From Natronorubrum tibetense GA33 (GTDB lineage: Archaea > Halobacteriota > Halobacteria > Halobacteriales > Natrialbaceae): a DNA stretch of 64,000 nt. The position numbers and the translations under genes were made by a program. The notes under the pieces are model-generated. The model worked only from the letters and a program-made list of their open reading frames with translations. It had not been told where the DNA came from and did not search any database. The stretch covers positions 124,001 through 188,000 of the forward strand of contig NZ_KB913019.1 in the NCBI RefSeq assembly GCF_000383975.1, given 5' to 3'. Positions 1 to 7,582 of the stretch are shown piece by piece (within the stretch, counting starts at the first letter, position 1; each line of letters begins with the position of its first letter).

Positions 1-184
1 CGGCGGCCGCGACCGCTTCGTCGCCGTCGTAGCGCGCGAACAGTCGGTACCCCTCCTCGCGCATCTCCTCGAACAGCTCGAGATACGTCTCGAGATCGAG
101 GTGATCGCGCAGTTCCGTAACGAGCGGGAACAGTTCGCGCCGGCCGGACTCGGTGGTGATCTCTCGGATATTGGTTGTCGTCAT
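1..184 (-). CDS. GNAT family N-acetyltransferase, N-terminal part, cut by window edge
   Basis: Reading leftward from an ATG at 184, 61 codons stay open to the edge of the window. The product begins MTTTNIREITTE and continues through RRELFPLVTELRDHL and EEGYRLFARYDGDE. This matches in order the complete GNAT protein at 58194-58646 (RREAFPILNELRTHL, EEGYRLFGLYEDGE), about half of the residues being the same by eye. GNAT enzymes move an acetyl group from acetyl-CoA to an amine; the substrate is unknown. The acetyl-CoA-binding motif would lie beyond the window. The paralogue near the second aminotransferase module suggests that GNAT genes travel with that module. The reading frame is well supported by the paralogue; the function is known only at family level. 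Confidence 0.75.
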   Translation of the reverse strand, partial: MTTTNIREITTESGRRELFPLVTELRDHLDLETYLELFEEMREEGYRLFARYDGDEAVAAA

Positions 185-357
185 CGCTCGCAGTTAGGTA
201 TCGCTACGACGTAAATTCCGGGGATAGAACGAATCGCCCCGCCCTTCTGTGGCGGTTCGGCCGTCGGAGCGGTCGTCGTCCACCCGTTCGACTGGTCGAC
301 GAGAGGGCGTCCACGCCTTCGCACACCCGTATGAAGTGCCCCGAAAATCGTGCGGAT

Positions 358-594
358 ATGGTCGTGAATATCGACGACATCGAGACCGTCGCAGTGGTCG
401 GTGCGGGACAGATAGGGCGCGGGATCGGTGCCGTCGCCGTGCTGACCGGGTACGGGACGACGATCACTTCGTCCATCTCCCACAGCGGCGACGCGGACTT
501 CGTCACCGAAGCGGCGGTCGAACAGCAGGCGGTCAAGCAGTACATCTTCGCGGACCTCGCGAAGAACCGGCCTGAAGGGTCTATCGGGGGATGA
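358..594 (+). pseudogene. 3-hydroxyacyl-CoA dehydrogenase remnant with internal deletion
   Basis: From the ATG at 358 the frame reads ETVAVVGAGQIGRGIGAVAVLTGY, a Rossmann GxGxxG start typical of 3-hydroxyacyl-CoA dehydrogenases. After about 12 unrelated residues it resumes at DADFVTEAAVEQQAVKQYIFADL, the segment normally found about 40-50 residues further on, and it ends after 78 codons, before the catalytic NTSS and MHWFHP motifs. An intact member (15284-16291) is about 335 residues. I read this as a relic that lost the middle of its NAD-binding domain and its whole C-terminal part. A small expressed protein cannot be excluded, but it could not be a working dehydrogenase. Confidence 0.6.
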
Positions 595-675
595 TGACGA
601 ACGTCGACGACTGATGGATCGTTCGCGTTCTTCGGTTAGAAAATCGAACCGTACTGGTCTGGATACTGCGCGCGG

Positions 676-1686
676 TTATTCCGACGGGAGCCGGCCGGTC
701 AGCGCCTCGCTGGCGGGGGCGATCGGAAGTTCGGTTCCCAGCCCCTCCTCGAGAGCCTTCTCGTAGAGCATGTAGCCGGCGGCGACCGTCTCGATCCCCG
801 TTCCGCCGCTGTCGAACACCGTGATTTCGCCGTCGCCCGTTCGACCGGGAGCGGTCCCTGCGACGACTTCACCGAGTTCCGCGTGGACGTGATCCTCGTC
901 GACGACGCCCTCTTCGAGCGCCGCGAGGAACGATCCCGCGTCCTGTGTCACGCGGTCGCGGAGGTCGGGGACGTACGTCGCGCGCTCGATGGTCGTCGTG
1001 TCGAGTTCGCGGCGGCCGGGGGTGTACTGACCCATCGCCGTCACGTGCGTCCCGGGCTCGAGGTCGTCGCCGTCGAAGACCGGATCGGCCGCCTTCGTCG
1101 CCGTAATGACGACGTCGGCACCGGTTACGGCGGCCTCGCTCGAGTCGACGGCCTCGACGGACGCGTCGAGGTGGTCGTCGAACTCCGCGGCGAATGTCTC
1201 TCGATTCTCCGGCGTCGGTGAGAAGACGCGGACCGACTCGAAGTCGCGGACGGTCGTCGTCGCGTGGAGTTGGCCGCGGGCCTGTGCGCCACTACCGATG
1301 ACGGCGAGGGTGCTCGCGTCATCCCGCGAGAGCGCGTCGACGGCGACCGCACCGGCGGCGCCCGTCTTGAACGGATTCATGCTCGCACCGTCGATCAGCG
1401 CGATGGGTTCGCCGCTTTCGGCGTCGAACAGCGGCGTCACGAACCAGGCGTTGGGTCCGCTAAAGCCCGACGTGTACATGTAGCCACCCATCGCACCCGT
1501 CTCGGGGAGGATCGTCGAGTAGTTCGTGAGCTTTCCGTCCGGGTTCTCGTTGCGGAACGTCTGTCGCGGCAGGGCCGGGGCACCCTCTCCTCGTTGGCGG
1601 TAGCCCTCTCGGACGACGTCGACGTATTCGGCCGGCGTTGCGAGTCCGTCGACTTCGTCGCTGGTGAGAAACAGCGTGTCTGTCAT
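676..1686 (-). CDS. Ornithine cyclodeaminase / mu-crystallin family protein
   Basis: A 336-residue protein of the usual family length. It has the family's N-terminal substrate domain (LTSDEVDGLATPAEYVDVV at the start, then MGGYMYTSGF near residue 70 and NPFKTGAAGAVAVDALSR near 110) and an NAD(P)-binding Rossmann core near residue 130 (TLAVIGSGAQARGQL). Members act as ornithine cyclodeaminase, alanine dehydrogenase or ketimine reductase, or have lost activity. The conserved K of NPFKTGA is present. It lies beside an Lrp regulator and an aminotransferase on the same strand, which suggests amino acid or imino acid metabolism, but the substrate cannot be assigned. The ATG at 1686 is the natural start; the 87-bp gap to the Lrp gene is upstream of it. 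Confidence 0.85.
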   Translation of the reverse strand: MTDTLFLTSDEVDGLATPAEYVDVVREGYRQRGEGAPALPRQTFRNENPDGKLTNYSTILPETGAMGGYMYTSGFSGPNAWFVTPLFDAESGEPIALIDGASMNPFKTGAAGAVAVDALSRDDASTLAVIGSGAQARGQLHATTTVRDFESVRVFSPTPENRETFAAEFDDHLDASVEAVDSSEAAVTGADVVITATKAADPVFDGDDLEPGTHVTAMGQYTPGRRELDTTTIERATYVPDLRDRVTQDAGSFLAALEEGVVDEDHVHAELGEVVAGTAPGRTGDGEITVFDSGGTGIETVAAGYMLYEKALEEGLGTELPIAPASEALTGRLPSE

Positions 1687-1773
1687 ACTCGATCCATCAC
1701 AGGCAGGGTAGAAAAAGGCAACCGTTAGGCGAGAGTTCTCACGCGCGGAGTGCTCGCGGCGCGTGCGGATCGC

Positions 1774-2289
1774 TTACTCGGTCTCGAGGACGTTGCCGAT
1801 CATCTCGTCGGACATGTTCTCCAGTATCCTGTTTTCGTTCTTGAGTTCGCGCATGACGAATCGGGACGACGTTTCGTTGACGCCGTCGATGGCGACGATA
1901 TCGTCGACGACCTCGTTCATCTGATCGTGGTTTTGGACGCGGGAGATGACGACGAAGTCGACGTCTCCCATGGTGTAGTAGACCTGCTGTACGCCCTCGA
2001 CATTGACCAATCCGTCACCGATCTCGTCGGCGTAGCCGCGCTCGTGCGAGACGTTCACTTCGGTGATAACGACCATCGCGAGCCCCAGCGACTGGGGATT
2101 GATATCGGCGGAGATGTCGGTTATCACGCCGTTCTCCTTGAGCCGATTCAGTCGGTAGTGGATCGTCGACTTCGAGAGATCGAGTTCAGCCGCGAGCTCC
2201 TCGAGGTTCTTCTCGTCGTTTTGCTCGAGTTCTCTGATGATCTCGAGATCGTTTTCGTCCAGATCCGGAAGCGATTTTGTTGGTTTCAT
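1774..2289 (-). CDS. Lrp/AsnC family transcriptional regulator, copy 1
   Basis: 171 residues: an N-terminal winged helix-turn-helix (residues 10-60; LDENDLEIIRELEQND, LAAELDLSKSTIHYRLNRLK) and a C-terminal RAM-type effector domain (MVVITEVNVSHERGYADEIG, VYYTMGDVDFVVISRV). Lrp/AsnC proteins bind amino acids and control amino acid genes. It sits downstream of a class III aminotransferase on the same strand and divergently controlled neighbours include a semialdehyde dehydrogenase, so it probably regulates this omega-amino acid module. A clear paralogue in the same context is at 60259-60774 (VYYTMGDVDFVV, DGVNET and FVMREL are shared). Confidence 0.9.
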   Translation of the reverse strand: MKPTKSLPDLDENDLEIIRELEQNDEKNLEELAAELDLSKSTIHYRLNRLKENGVITDISADINPQSLGLAMVVITEVNVSHERGYADEIGDGLVNVEGVQQVYYTMGDVDFVVISRVQNHDQMNEVVDDIVAIDGVNETSSRFVMRELKNENRILENMSDEMIGNVLETE

Positions 2290-2419
2290 ACTGTTTGCTA
2301 CGAGTCTCCGTAGTAATAAGGCTCGATACTTCGCGACGAACTCCTTGGGTTCAATACGCCGCGTTGATCGCAGCGTCAGGAGCCGTCACAGCGCCGTCGG
2401 TCCCATATCCGTGGGAGGT

Positions 2420-3757
2420 TCACCGATCCATTGCTGCGTCGGACACTTCGAGCGCGTCGTCGAGAACCGCGACGGCCTCGTCGATGTCGTCCTCCGTGAT
2501 GGGCAGCGGTGGCGCGATGATGAGCGTGTTGATCATGTTGGCAACGTAGACGCCGTCGTCGGAGGCGGCTGCGGCGACCTCGTCGACGACCGTCGATCCC
2601 GTCGAGATCTTGTCCTCGCGTTCCCCGAACGGGACGCGCTCGTCGGGGTCTTTCGTCAGTTCGATCCCGCGGAAGAGACCGACACCCCGCGTCTGTCCGA
2701 CGCTGGGATGATCTTCGGCGAGTTCCTCGAGGCGGTCGCCGAGGTAGTCGCCGACCTCGCTCGCGTGTTCGATGAGGTTCTCCTCCTGATAGGTCTCGAC
2801 GGCGGCGAGCCCGGCGGCACAGGCGACGGGATGTCCCGCGTAGGTGTGGCCGTGACAGAACATCTCGTCCTCGAAGTGGTCGGCGATCTCGTCGGTCACT
2901 ATTGTCGCACCGAGTGGTGCGTAGGCACCCGAGAGTCCCTTTGCCATCGTCATAATATCTGGCGTGACGCCGAAGACATCGCTGCCGAACCACTCGCCCG
3001 TGCGGCCGAAGCCGGCCATCACTTCGTCACAGATCAAGAGTGCGCCGTGGTCGTGAGCGATCTCCTTGAGCCGAGGGAGGTACTCTTCGGGCGGAACGAG
3101 GATTCCGTTCGAGCCGACGACCGGTTCGACGAGGATTCCCGCAACCGTATCGCCCTCGAGCATCAGCATCTCGTCGATGTACTCGAGGCTCTCCATCGGC
3201 TCGAGGGTGGAGCCGTAGGCGTAGGGATCGGGGGCTTTGATCGTCCCCGGGACGCCGGGTTCTGCCATCAGTCGTCGCGGGTCGCCGGTGACGCTGATCG
3301 AACCCGCGGTAGCGCCGTGGTAGGAACGGTACCGCGAGATGATCTTTTGTTTCCCGGTGTACATGCGGGCGATCTTGATTGCGGCCTCGACGGCTTCGGT
3401 ACCGCTGGTCGAGAAGAACGTCTTCGAGAGGTTCCCCGGCGTCACCTCCGCGAGTTTTTCGCCGAGGCGGGCGCGGGCCTCCGTCGCGAAGCCGGGCGCG
3501 AAGTACGCTCCTTCCCGGGCCTGTTCGGCGATCGCATCGGCGACCGCGTCGGCGGAGTGTCCGAGGTTCGAACACATGAGTTGGCCCGAAAAGTCGATAT
3601 ACTCGCTTCCCGCGGCGTCCGTGAATCTGACGCCCTCGCCGCCGACGACCTCGGTCGGGTCGACCTCGCTCTGGAACGACCACGTTCCGAACACGTACTC
3701 CTTGTCGAGGCGTTCTATCTCGGTTCGATCGTCCGACAACGCTGTCTCGTTTGCCAT
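2420..3757 (-). CDS. Class III (omega) aminotransferase, copy 1; probably omega-amino acid:pyruvate type
   Basis: 445 residues, normal for class III PLP aminotransferases. Visible motifs: SGTEAVEAAIKIAR (119-131), SYHGAT (145-150), [14 protein letters not shown] with the PLP-interacting Asp244, and the Schiff-base Lys273 in MTMAKGLSGAY. The enzyme should move the amino group of an omega-amino acid to a keto acid. The divergent MmsA-type dehydrogenase points to beta-alanine or a related amine giving malonate semialdehyde; taurine is another possibility. The ATG at 3757 lies 30 nt from an A/T-rich TATA-like element, so the transcript is probably leaderless. The paralogue at 60886-62235 is almost identical in its central part. 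Confidence 0.88.
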   Translation of the reverse strand: MANETALSDDRTEIERLDKEYVFGTWSFQSEVDPTEVVGGEGVRFTDAAGSEYIDFSGQLMCSNLGHSADAVADAIAEQAREGAYFAPGFATEARARLGEKLAEVTPGNLSKTFFSTSGTEAVEAAIKIARMYTGKQKIISRYRSYHGATAGSISVTGDPRRLMAEPGVPGTIKAPDPYAYGSTLEPMESLEYIDEMLMLEGDTVAGILVEPVVGSNGILVPPEEYLPRLKEIAHDHGALLICDEVMAGFGRTGEWFGSDVFGVTPDIMTMAKGLSGAYAPLGATIVTDEIADHFEDEMFCHGHTYAGHPVACAAGLAAVETYQEENLIEHASEVGDYLGDRLEELAEDHPSVGQTRGVGLFRGIELTKDPDERVPFGEREDKISTGSTVVDEVAAAASDDGVYVANMINTLIIAPPLPITEDDIDEAVAVLDDALEVSDAAMDR

Positions 3758-3934
3758 CCTTTCGCAGGGGTTTGCAGTCCGACTACATTAATCTTTCTGA
3801 CGGTCTCATCATTCCACAACTGTTATTCTGAAATAATCAACTCAATTAGAATCAAGTGTTGTATATCGCCCATCTATTCGAACATCCTCCTGATCTACCG
3901 AAGATTTTATTTCATCACTTACGGTAATCCCCCT
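3758..3934. promoter_or_regulatory. Divergent promoter region between aminotransferase and mmsA, copy 1
   Basis: A 177-bp A/T-rich spacer in an otherwise G+C-rich region. For the minus-strand aminotransferase, attaatcttt at 3787-3796 lies 30 nt before the ATG. For mmsA, ttatttca at 3907-3914 lies 20 nt before the ATG and is preceded by ccgaag. The same two elements occur at the same distances in the second module (62236-62411), although the middle of the spacer differs. This supports them as TATA boxes of leaderless transcripts. An Lrp operator is likely in the middle but I cannot define it. Confidence 0.7.
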
Positions 3935-5416
3935 ATGGTCGAACTAGAGTCGATCGGTCAGAGCAGCATAGTCCGCAACTACGTAGACGGTGACTGGCGG
4001 GACGCCGCAGGCACAGACGAGTTGACGAGCGTGAACCCGGCAACGGGAGAGGAGTTGGCAACGGTTCCGTTCAGTTCGTCCGACGACGTCGACGAAATCG
4101 TCCGAACCGGCAACGAAGCGTTCGAGGAGTGGTCGGCCCGTCCGGTCGAAGAACGGATTCAACCACTGTTCGAACTGAAGCAACTGCTCGAGGACCACCA
4201 GGACGAGCTCGCGGAACTGCTCGTTCAGGATCACGGGAAGACCCTCGCGGAGGCCCGGGGTGAACTTCGCCGCGGCATCGAGAACGTCGAAGTCGCCTGC
4301 GGTATCCCGTCGATGATGCAGAGCGGCTCCCTGCTGAACGCCGCTCCAGAAATCGATGAGAGCGCCGTTCGCAAGCCGCTGGGCGTCTTCACCGCGATTA
4401 CCCCCTTCAATTTCCCCGGCATGATTCCGCTGTGGTTCCTGCCGTACGCCGTCGCGACCGGTAACAGTTTCATCCTCAAGCCCAGCGAGCAGAACCCGCT
4501 CGTCGCACAGCGACTGTTCGAACTCGTCGACGAGGCGGGCTTCCCCGACGGCGTCCTCCAACTCGTCAACGGCGGCCCCGATACCGTCAACGCGCTCCTC
4601 GACCACGAGGGCGTCGAGGGTGCGTCCTTCGTCGGCAGCACCCCCATCGCGAAGCTCGTCTACGAACGCGCGGCGAAAAACGGTAAGCGCGCCCAGGCCC
4701 AGGGTGGGGCGAAAAACCACATCATCGTCACGGAAACCGCTGATCTCGAGTTCGCAGCGGAGAAGACCGTTTCCTCCGCCTTCGCGTGCGGCGGCGAACG
4801 CTGTCTCGCCAACGACATCGCCCTGATCGAAGAGTCGGTGTACGAGGAGTTCACCGATCTCGTCGTCGACGAGGCCGCCTCACAGGTCGTGGGGTACGGC
4901 CTCGACGAGGAGACCGATATCGGGGCGCTCATCAGCCCCGAACACGAGCAGACGGTTCGAAACTACATCCAGACCGGTATCGAAGAAGGCGCGGAGCTCC
5001 TCCTCGACGGTCGCGACGTCACCGTCGAGGGCTACGAGGACGGCAACTTCCTCGCCCCGACGGTCTTCGGCGATGTCACCGAGGACATGGTAATCTCTCA
5101 GGAGGAGATCTTCGGTCCGGTGCTCGGTCTCGCAGCCGTCTCGGACGTCGACGAGGCGATCGAACGGATGAACCAGAGTCGGTTCGGCAACGCGGCGAGT
5201 CTGTTCACCGGCAGCGGTGCAGACGCACGAAAATTCCGCCACGAGGGCGAAATTGGTAACCTCGGCGTCAACGTTGGCACCTCGGCTCCGATGGCCTTTT
5301 TCCACTTCGGCGGCTGGAAGGATTCGTTCTTCGGCGACCTCCACGCCCAGGGCGAGGATATGATCCACTTCTACACCGACAAAGCCGTCTACATCGAGCG
5401 CTGGCCGGACGCCTAA
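3935..5416 (+). CDS. mmsA: Methylmalonate/malonate-semialdehyde dehydrogenase (CoA-acylating), copy 1
   Basis: 493 residues from the ATG at 3935; an upstream extension of the frame to 2237 is not used because it runs antisense through the aminotransferase and lacks the family start. Features of CoA-dependent aldehyde dehydrogenases of the MmsA family: ITPFNFPGMIPLWFLPYA (155-172), LKPSE, FVGSTPIAK, the GGAKNH motif (257-262, in place of the ELGGK of other aldehyde dehydrogenases) and catalytic Cys290 in GERCLAND. It should oxidise malonate or methylmalonate semialdehyde with CoA and NAD to acetyl- or propionyl-CoA with loss of CO2. It completes the route begun by the divergent aminotransferase. 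The second copy is 62412-63893. Confidence 0.9.
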   Translation: MVELESIGQSSIVRNYVDGDWRDAAGTDELTSVNPATGEELATVPFSSSDDVDEIVRTGNEAFEEWSARPVEERIQPLFELKQLLEDHQDELAELLVQDHGKTLAEARGELRRGIENVEVACGIPSMMQSGSLLNAAPEIDESAVRKPLGVFTAITPFNFPGMIPLWFLPYAVATGNSFILKPSEQNPLVAQRLFELVDEAGFPDGVLQLVNGGPDTVNALLDHEGVEGASFVGSTPIAKLVYERAAKNGKRAQAQGGAKNHIIVTETADLEFAAEKTVSSAFACGGERCLANDIALIEESVYEEFTDLVVDEAASQVVGYGLDEETDIGALISPEHEQTVRNYIQTGIEEGAELLLDGRDVTVEGYEDGNFLAPTVFGDVTEDMVISQEEIFGPVLGLAAVSDVDEAIERMNQSRFGNAASLFTGSGADARKFRHEGEIGNLGVNVGTSAPMAFFHFGGWKDSFFGDLHAQGEDMIHFYTDKAVYIERWPDA

Positions 5417-5420
5417 CTCG

Positions 5421-6734
5421 ATGACTAACCCAACAGACCCGACGGATGAGACGGTCGTTTCGGCCGAGGTCCGGGAGTCGTACGAACGCGCGACGCCGCA
5501 GTCTAGAGCCCTGGCCGAGCGGGCTCGGTCGGTGATGCCCGGCGGCGACACGCGATCGGTCACCTACCACCGGCCGTATCCCTCGTTCGTCGACTCTGCG
5601 AGCGGCGCGTCCCTGCGGATGGTCGACGGCGAGACGTTGCTCGACGTCCTCAACAACTACACCCAGAGCGTCCTCGGGCACGCGCCCGATCCGGTTGTTG
5701 AGGCAGTCTGTGACCGATTTCGCGCGGGAAACGGGGTTGCCGCTCCGACCGAACCCGCCGTCGAACTGGCCGAACTGCTCGTTGACCGTGTCGATTCGAT
5801 CGATCGGGTTCGCTTCTGCAACTCCGGAACCGAGGCGACGATGAACGCGATTCGAGCAGCGATGGCCTGGACCGGAGAGGAGCGAATCTGCAAGATCGAC
5901 GGCGGCTATCACGGCACCCACGATATCGTCGAAATCGGCGTTTCGGGCGACGGTCGAGCGCACAAGGGGATCCCGCGCTCCGCCGAACGTCGGGTCCAAA
6001 CGGTGAGCTACAACGACACCGAGCAGCTCAAGGCGACGTTCGAGGCCGTCGGCGACGAGATGGCGTGTCTCATTCTCGAGCCGATACTCGGGGCCGGCGG
6101 CATGATTCCGGCGACGGACGAATTCCTGCGGACGGCTCGCGACGTGACGACGGACGCCGATGTACCGCTGATCTTCGACGAGGTGATGTCGTTCCGGCTC
6201 GCTCCCGGTGGCGCACAAGAGCGACGCGACGTCGAACCGGACTTGACGGCGCTCGGCAAACTGATCGGCGGCGGATTGCCGGTCGGCGCCGTCGCCGGAC
6301 GCGAGCAGTTGATGGCACAGTTTCACCCCGAAACCGGCTCGATCGATCACTCGGGGACGTTCAACGCGAACCCTGCGACGATGATCGGTGGCGTAGCGAC
6401 ACTCGAGGAACTCGACGAGGACGCTATCGTCGAACTGAACCGCCGCGGCAACGAACTGCGAGAGCGTCTTCAGCAGGTCGGCGACGCCTCGAGCCAGCAG
6501 ATCACGATCACCGGTGAGGGATCGCTATTCCAGATTCACTTCACGGACGGTCCGGTTCGAGACTGGCGTTCGTCCGGTGCGGGTGGCTCCCTCTCCGAAC
6601 CGCTCTTTCACGCGATGCGGCGCGAAGGTATCTTCCTCGCACCGCGCGGGATGGGCAACCTCTCGACGGCGATGGACGACGAGGACATCGTAACGATCTC
6701 GGCGGCCTTCGAACGGGCACTCGAATCGCTCTAA
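5421..6734 (+). CDS. Class III aminotransferase, glutamate-1-semialdehyde aminomutase-like
   Basis: 437 residues, starting 4 bp after mmsA, so it is probably co-transcribed with it. The order is that of the HemL/glutamate-1-semialdehyde aminomutase branch: ARSVMPGGDTRSVTYHRPYPSF near the start, FCNSGTEATMNAIRAA (132-147), GGYHGTHD (161-168), FDEVMSFRL (252-260) and Lys280 in ALGKLIGGGLPVGAVAG. Such proteins are either true HemL or amino-acid aminotransferases and aminomutases. Its catabolic operon argues against a role in tetrapyrrole synthesis and for a beta- or omega-amino acid. The substrate is unknown. Confidence 0.85.
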   Translation: MTNPTDPTDETVVSAEVRESYERATPQSRALAERARSVMPGGDTRSVTYHRPYPSFVDSASGASLRMVDGETLLDVLNNYTQSVLGHAPDPVVEAVCDRFRAGNGVAAPTEPAVELAELLVDRVDSIDRVRFCNSGTEATMNAIRAAMAWTGEERICKIDGGYHGTHDIVEIGVSGDGRAHKGIPRSAERRVQTVSYNDTEQLKATFEAVGDEMACLILEPILGAGGMIPATDEFLRTARDVTTDADVPLIFDEVMSFRLAPGGAQERRDVEPDLTALGKLIGGGLPVGAVAGREQLMAQFHPETGSIDHSGTFNANPATMIGGVATLEELDEDAIVELNRRGNELRERLQQVGDASSQQITITGEGSLFQIHFTDGPVRDWRSSGAGGSLSEPLFHAMRREGIFLAPRGMGNLSTAMDDEDIVTISAAFERALESL

Positions 6735-6791
6735 GACGAGGTGCCCGGTTCGAGGGTAACACTATTGGTGCGTTCCTGCGATCGTACGTGT

Positions 6792-7535
6792 ATGCCTGCA
6801 GCACTCGTTACGGGAGCGTCTCGAGGCATCGGCCGCGCAATCGCGGAACAGTTCGCCGCCGACGGCTACGACGTCGCGGTAAACTACCGGAGCAGCGAAT
6901 CGGCCGCACGCGAGGTCGTCGAAACGATCGAGAGCGAAACCGACCAGTCCGCCCTCGCGGTACAGGCCGATGTCGCCGATCCGGACGCTGTCGAGGCGTG
7001 TGTCGACGACGCGGTCGACGCGTTCGGCTCTCTCGACCACGTGATCAACAACGCCGGAATCAACCAGCACCGATACACCCCCGAGCTCTCGCCCGAAGAC
7101 TTCCAGCGACTGCTGAACATCAACGTCGCCGGGACGTTCGCAGTGACGAAGGCCGCACTCCCGCATCTCGAGGAGTCGACCGTCTCCGAGGGGCCCTCGG
7201 TGATCAACCTCTCGTCGCGACTCGCGTACAGCGGCGCGGACTACGAACCGCACTACGCGACGTCGAAGGTCGGCATCATCGGGCTCACGAAGAGCCACGC
7301 GCTCGAGTTCGGGCCGACGATTCGCGTGAACGCCATCGCGCCGGGGTTCATCGAGACGGATATGACCGACGCGACGACCTCGGAAGAAGAGAAGGAGCGC
7401 AAGCGCCAGGAGGTGATTCCGGTCGGCCGATTGGGGAAGCCCGAGGATATCGGACAGGCGGCCGCGTACCTTCGGGACGCTTCCTTTGTCACCGGCGAAA
7501 CGCTGAACATCAACGGCGGTCAGCGGATGCAGTAG
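6792..7535 (+). CDS. SDR family oxidoreductase (FabG-like), 1
   Basis: 247 residues from the ATG at 6792, chosen because the cofactor motif TGASRGIG then sits at residues 6-13, as in classical short-chain dehydrogenases; 17 codons of upstream open frame look non-coding. Other motifs: NNAGI, the catalytic NLSSRLAYSG serine region, and the YATSK active-site Tyr/Lys. The C-terminus has DASFVTGETLNINGG, the usual FabG ending. It reduces or oxidises a keto/hydroxy group with NAD(P). It lies 57 bp after the aminotransferase on the same strand, possibly in the same transcript. Confidence 0.88.
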   Translation: MPAALVTGASRGIGRAIAEQFAADGYDVAVNYRSSESAAREVVETIESETDQSALAVQADVADPDAVEACVDDAVDAFGSLDHVINNAGINQHRYTPELSPEDFQRLLNINVAGTFAVTKAALPHLEESTVSEGPSVINLSSRLAYSGADYEPHYATSKVGIIGLTKSHALEFGPTIRVNAIAPGFIETDMTDATTSEEEKERKRQEVIPVGRLGKPEDIGQAAAYLRDASFVTGETLNINGGQRMQ

Positions 7536-7582
7536 TTGGTTCCGTCGGCCGGTCGCTTCCGTTAGTCGATCGGTCGCTTCCG

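Noticed and set aside
2237-3934. Long plus-strand frame upstream of mmsA that would give a 1059-residue protein
   Set aside because: It runs antisense through the aminotransferase gene and has no domain; family start, promoter and the second mmsA copy all support ATG 3935.
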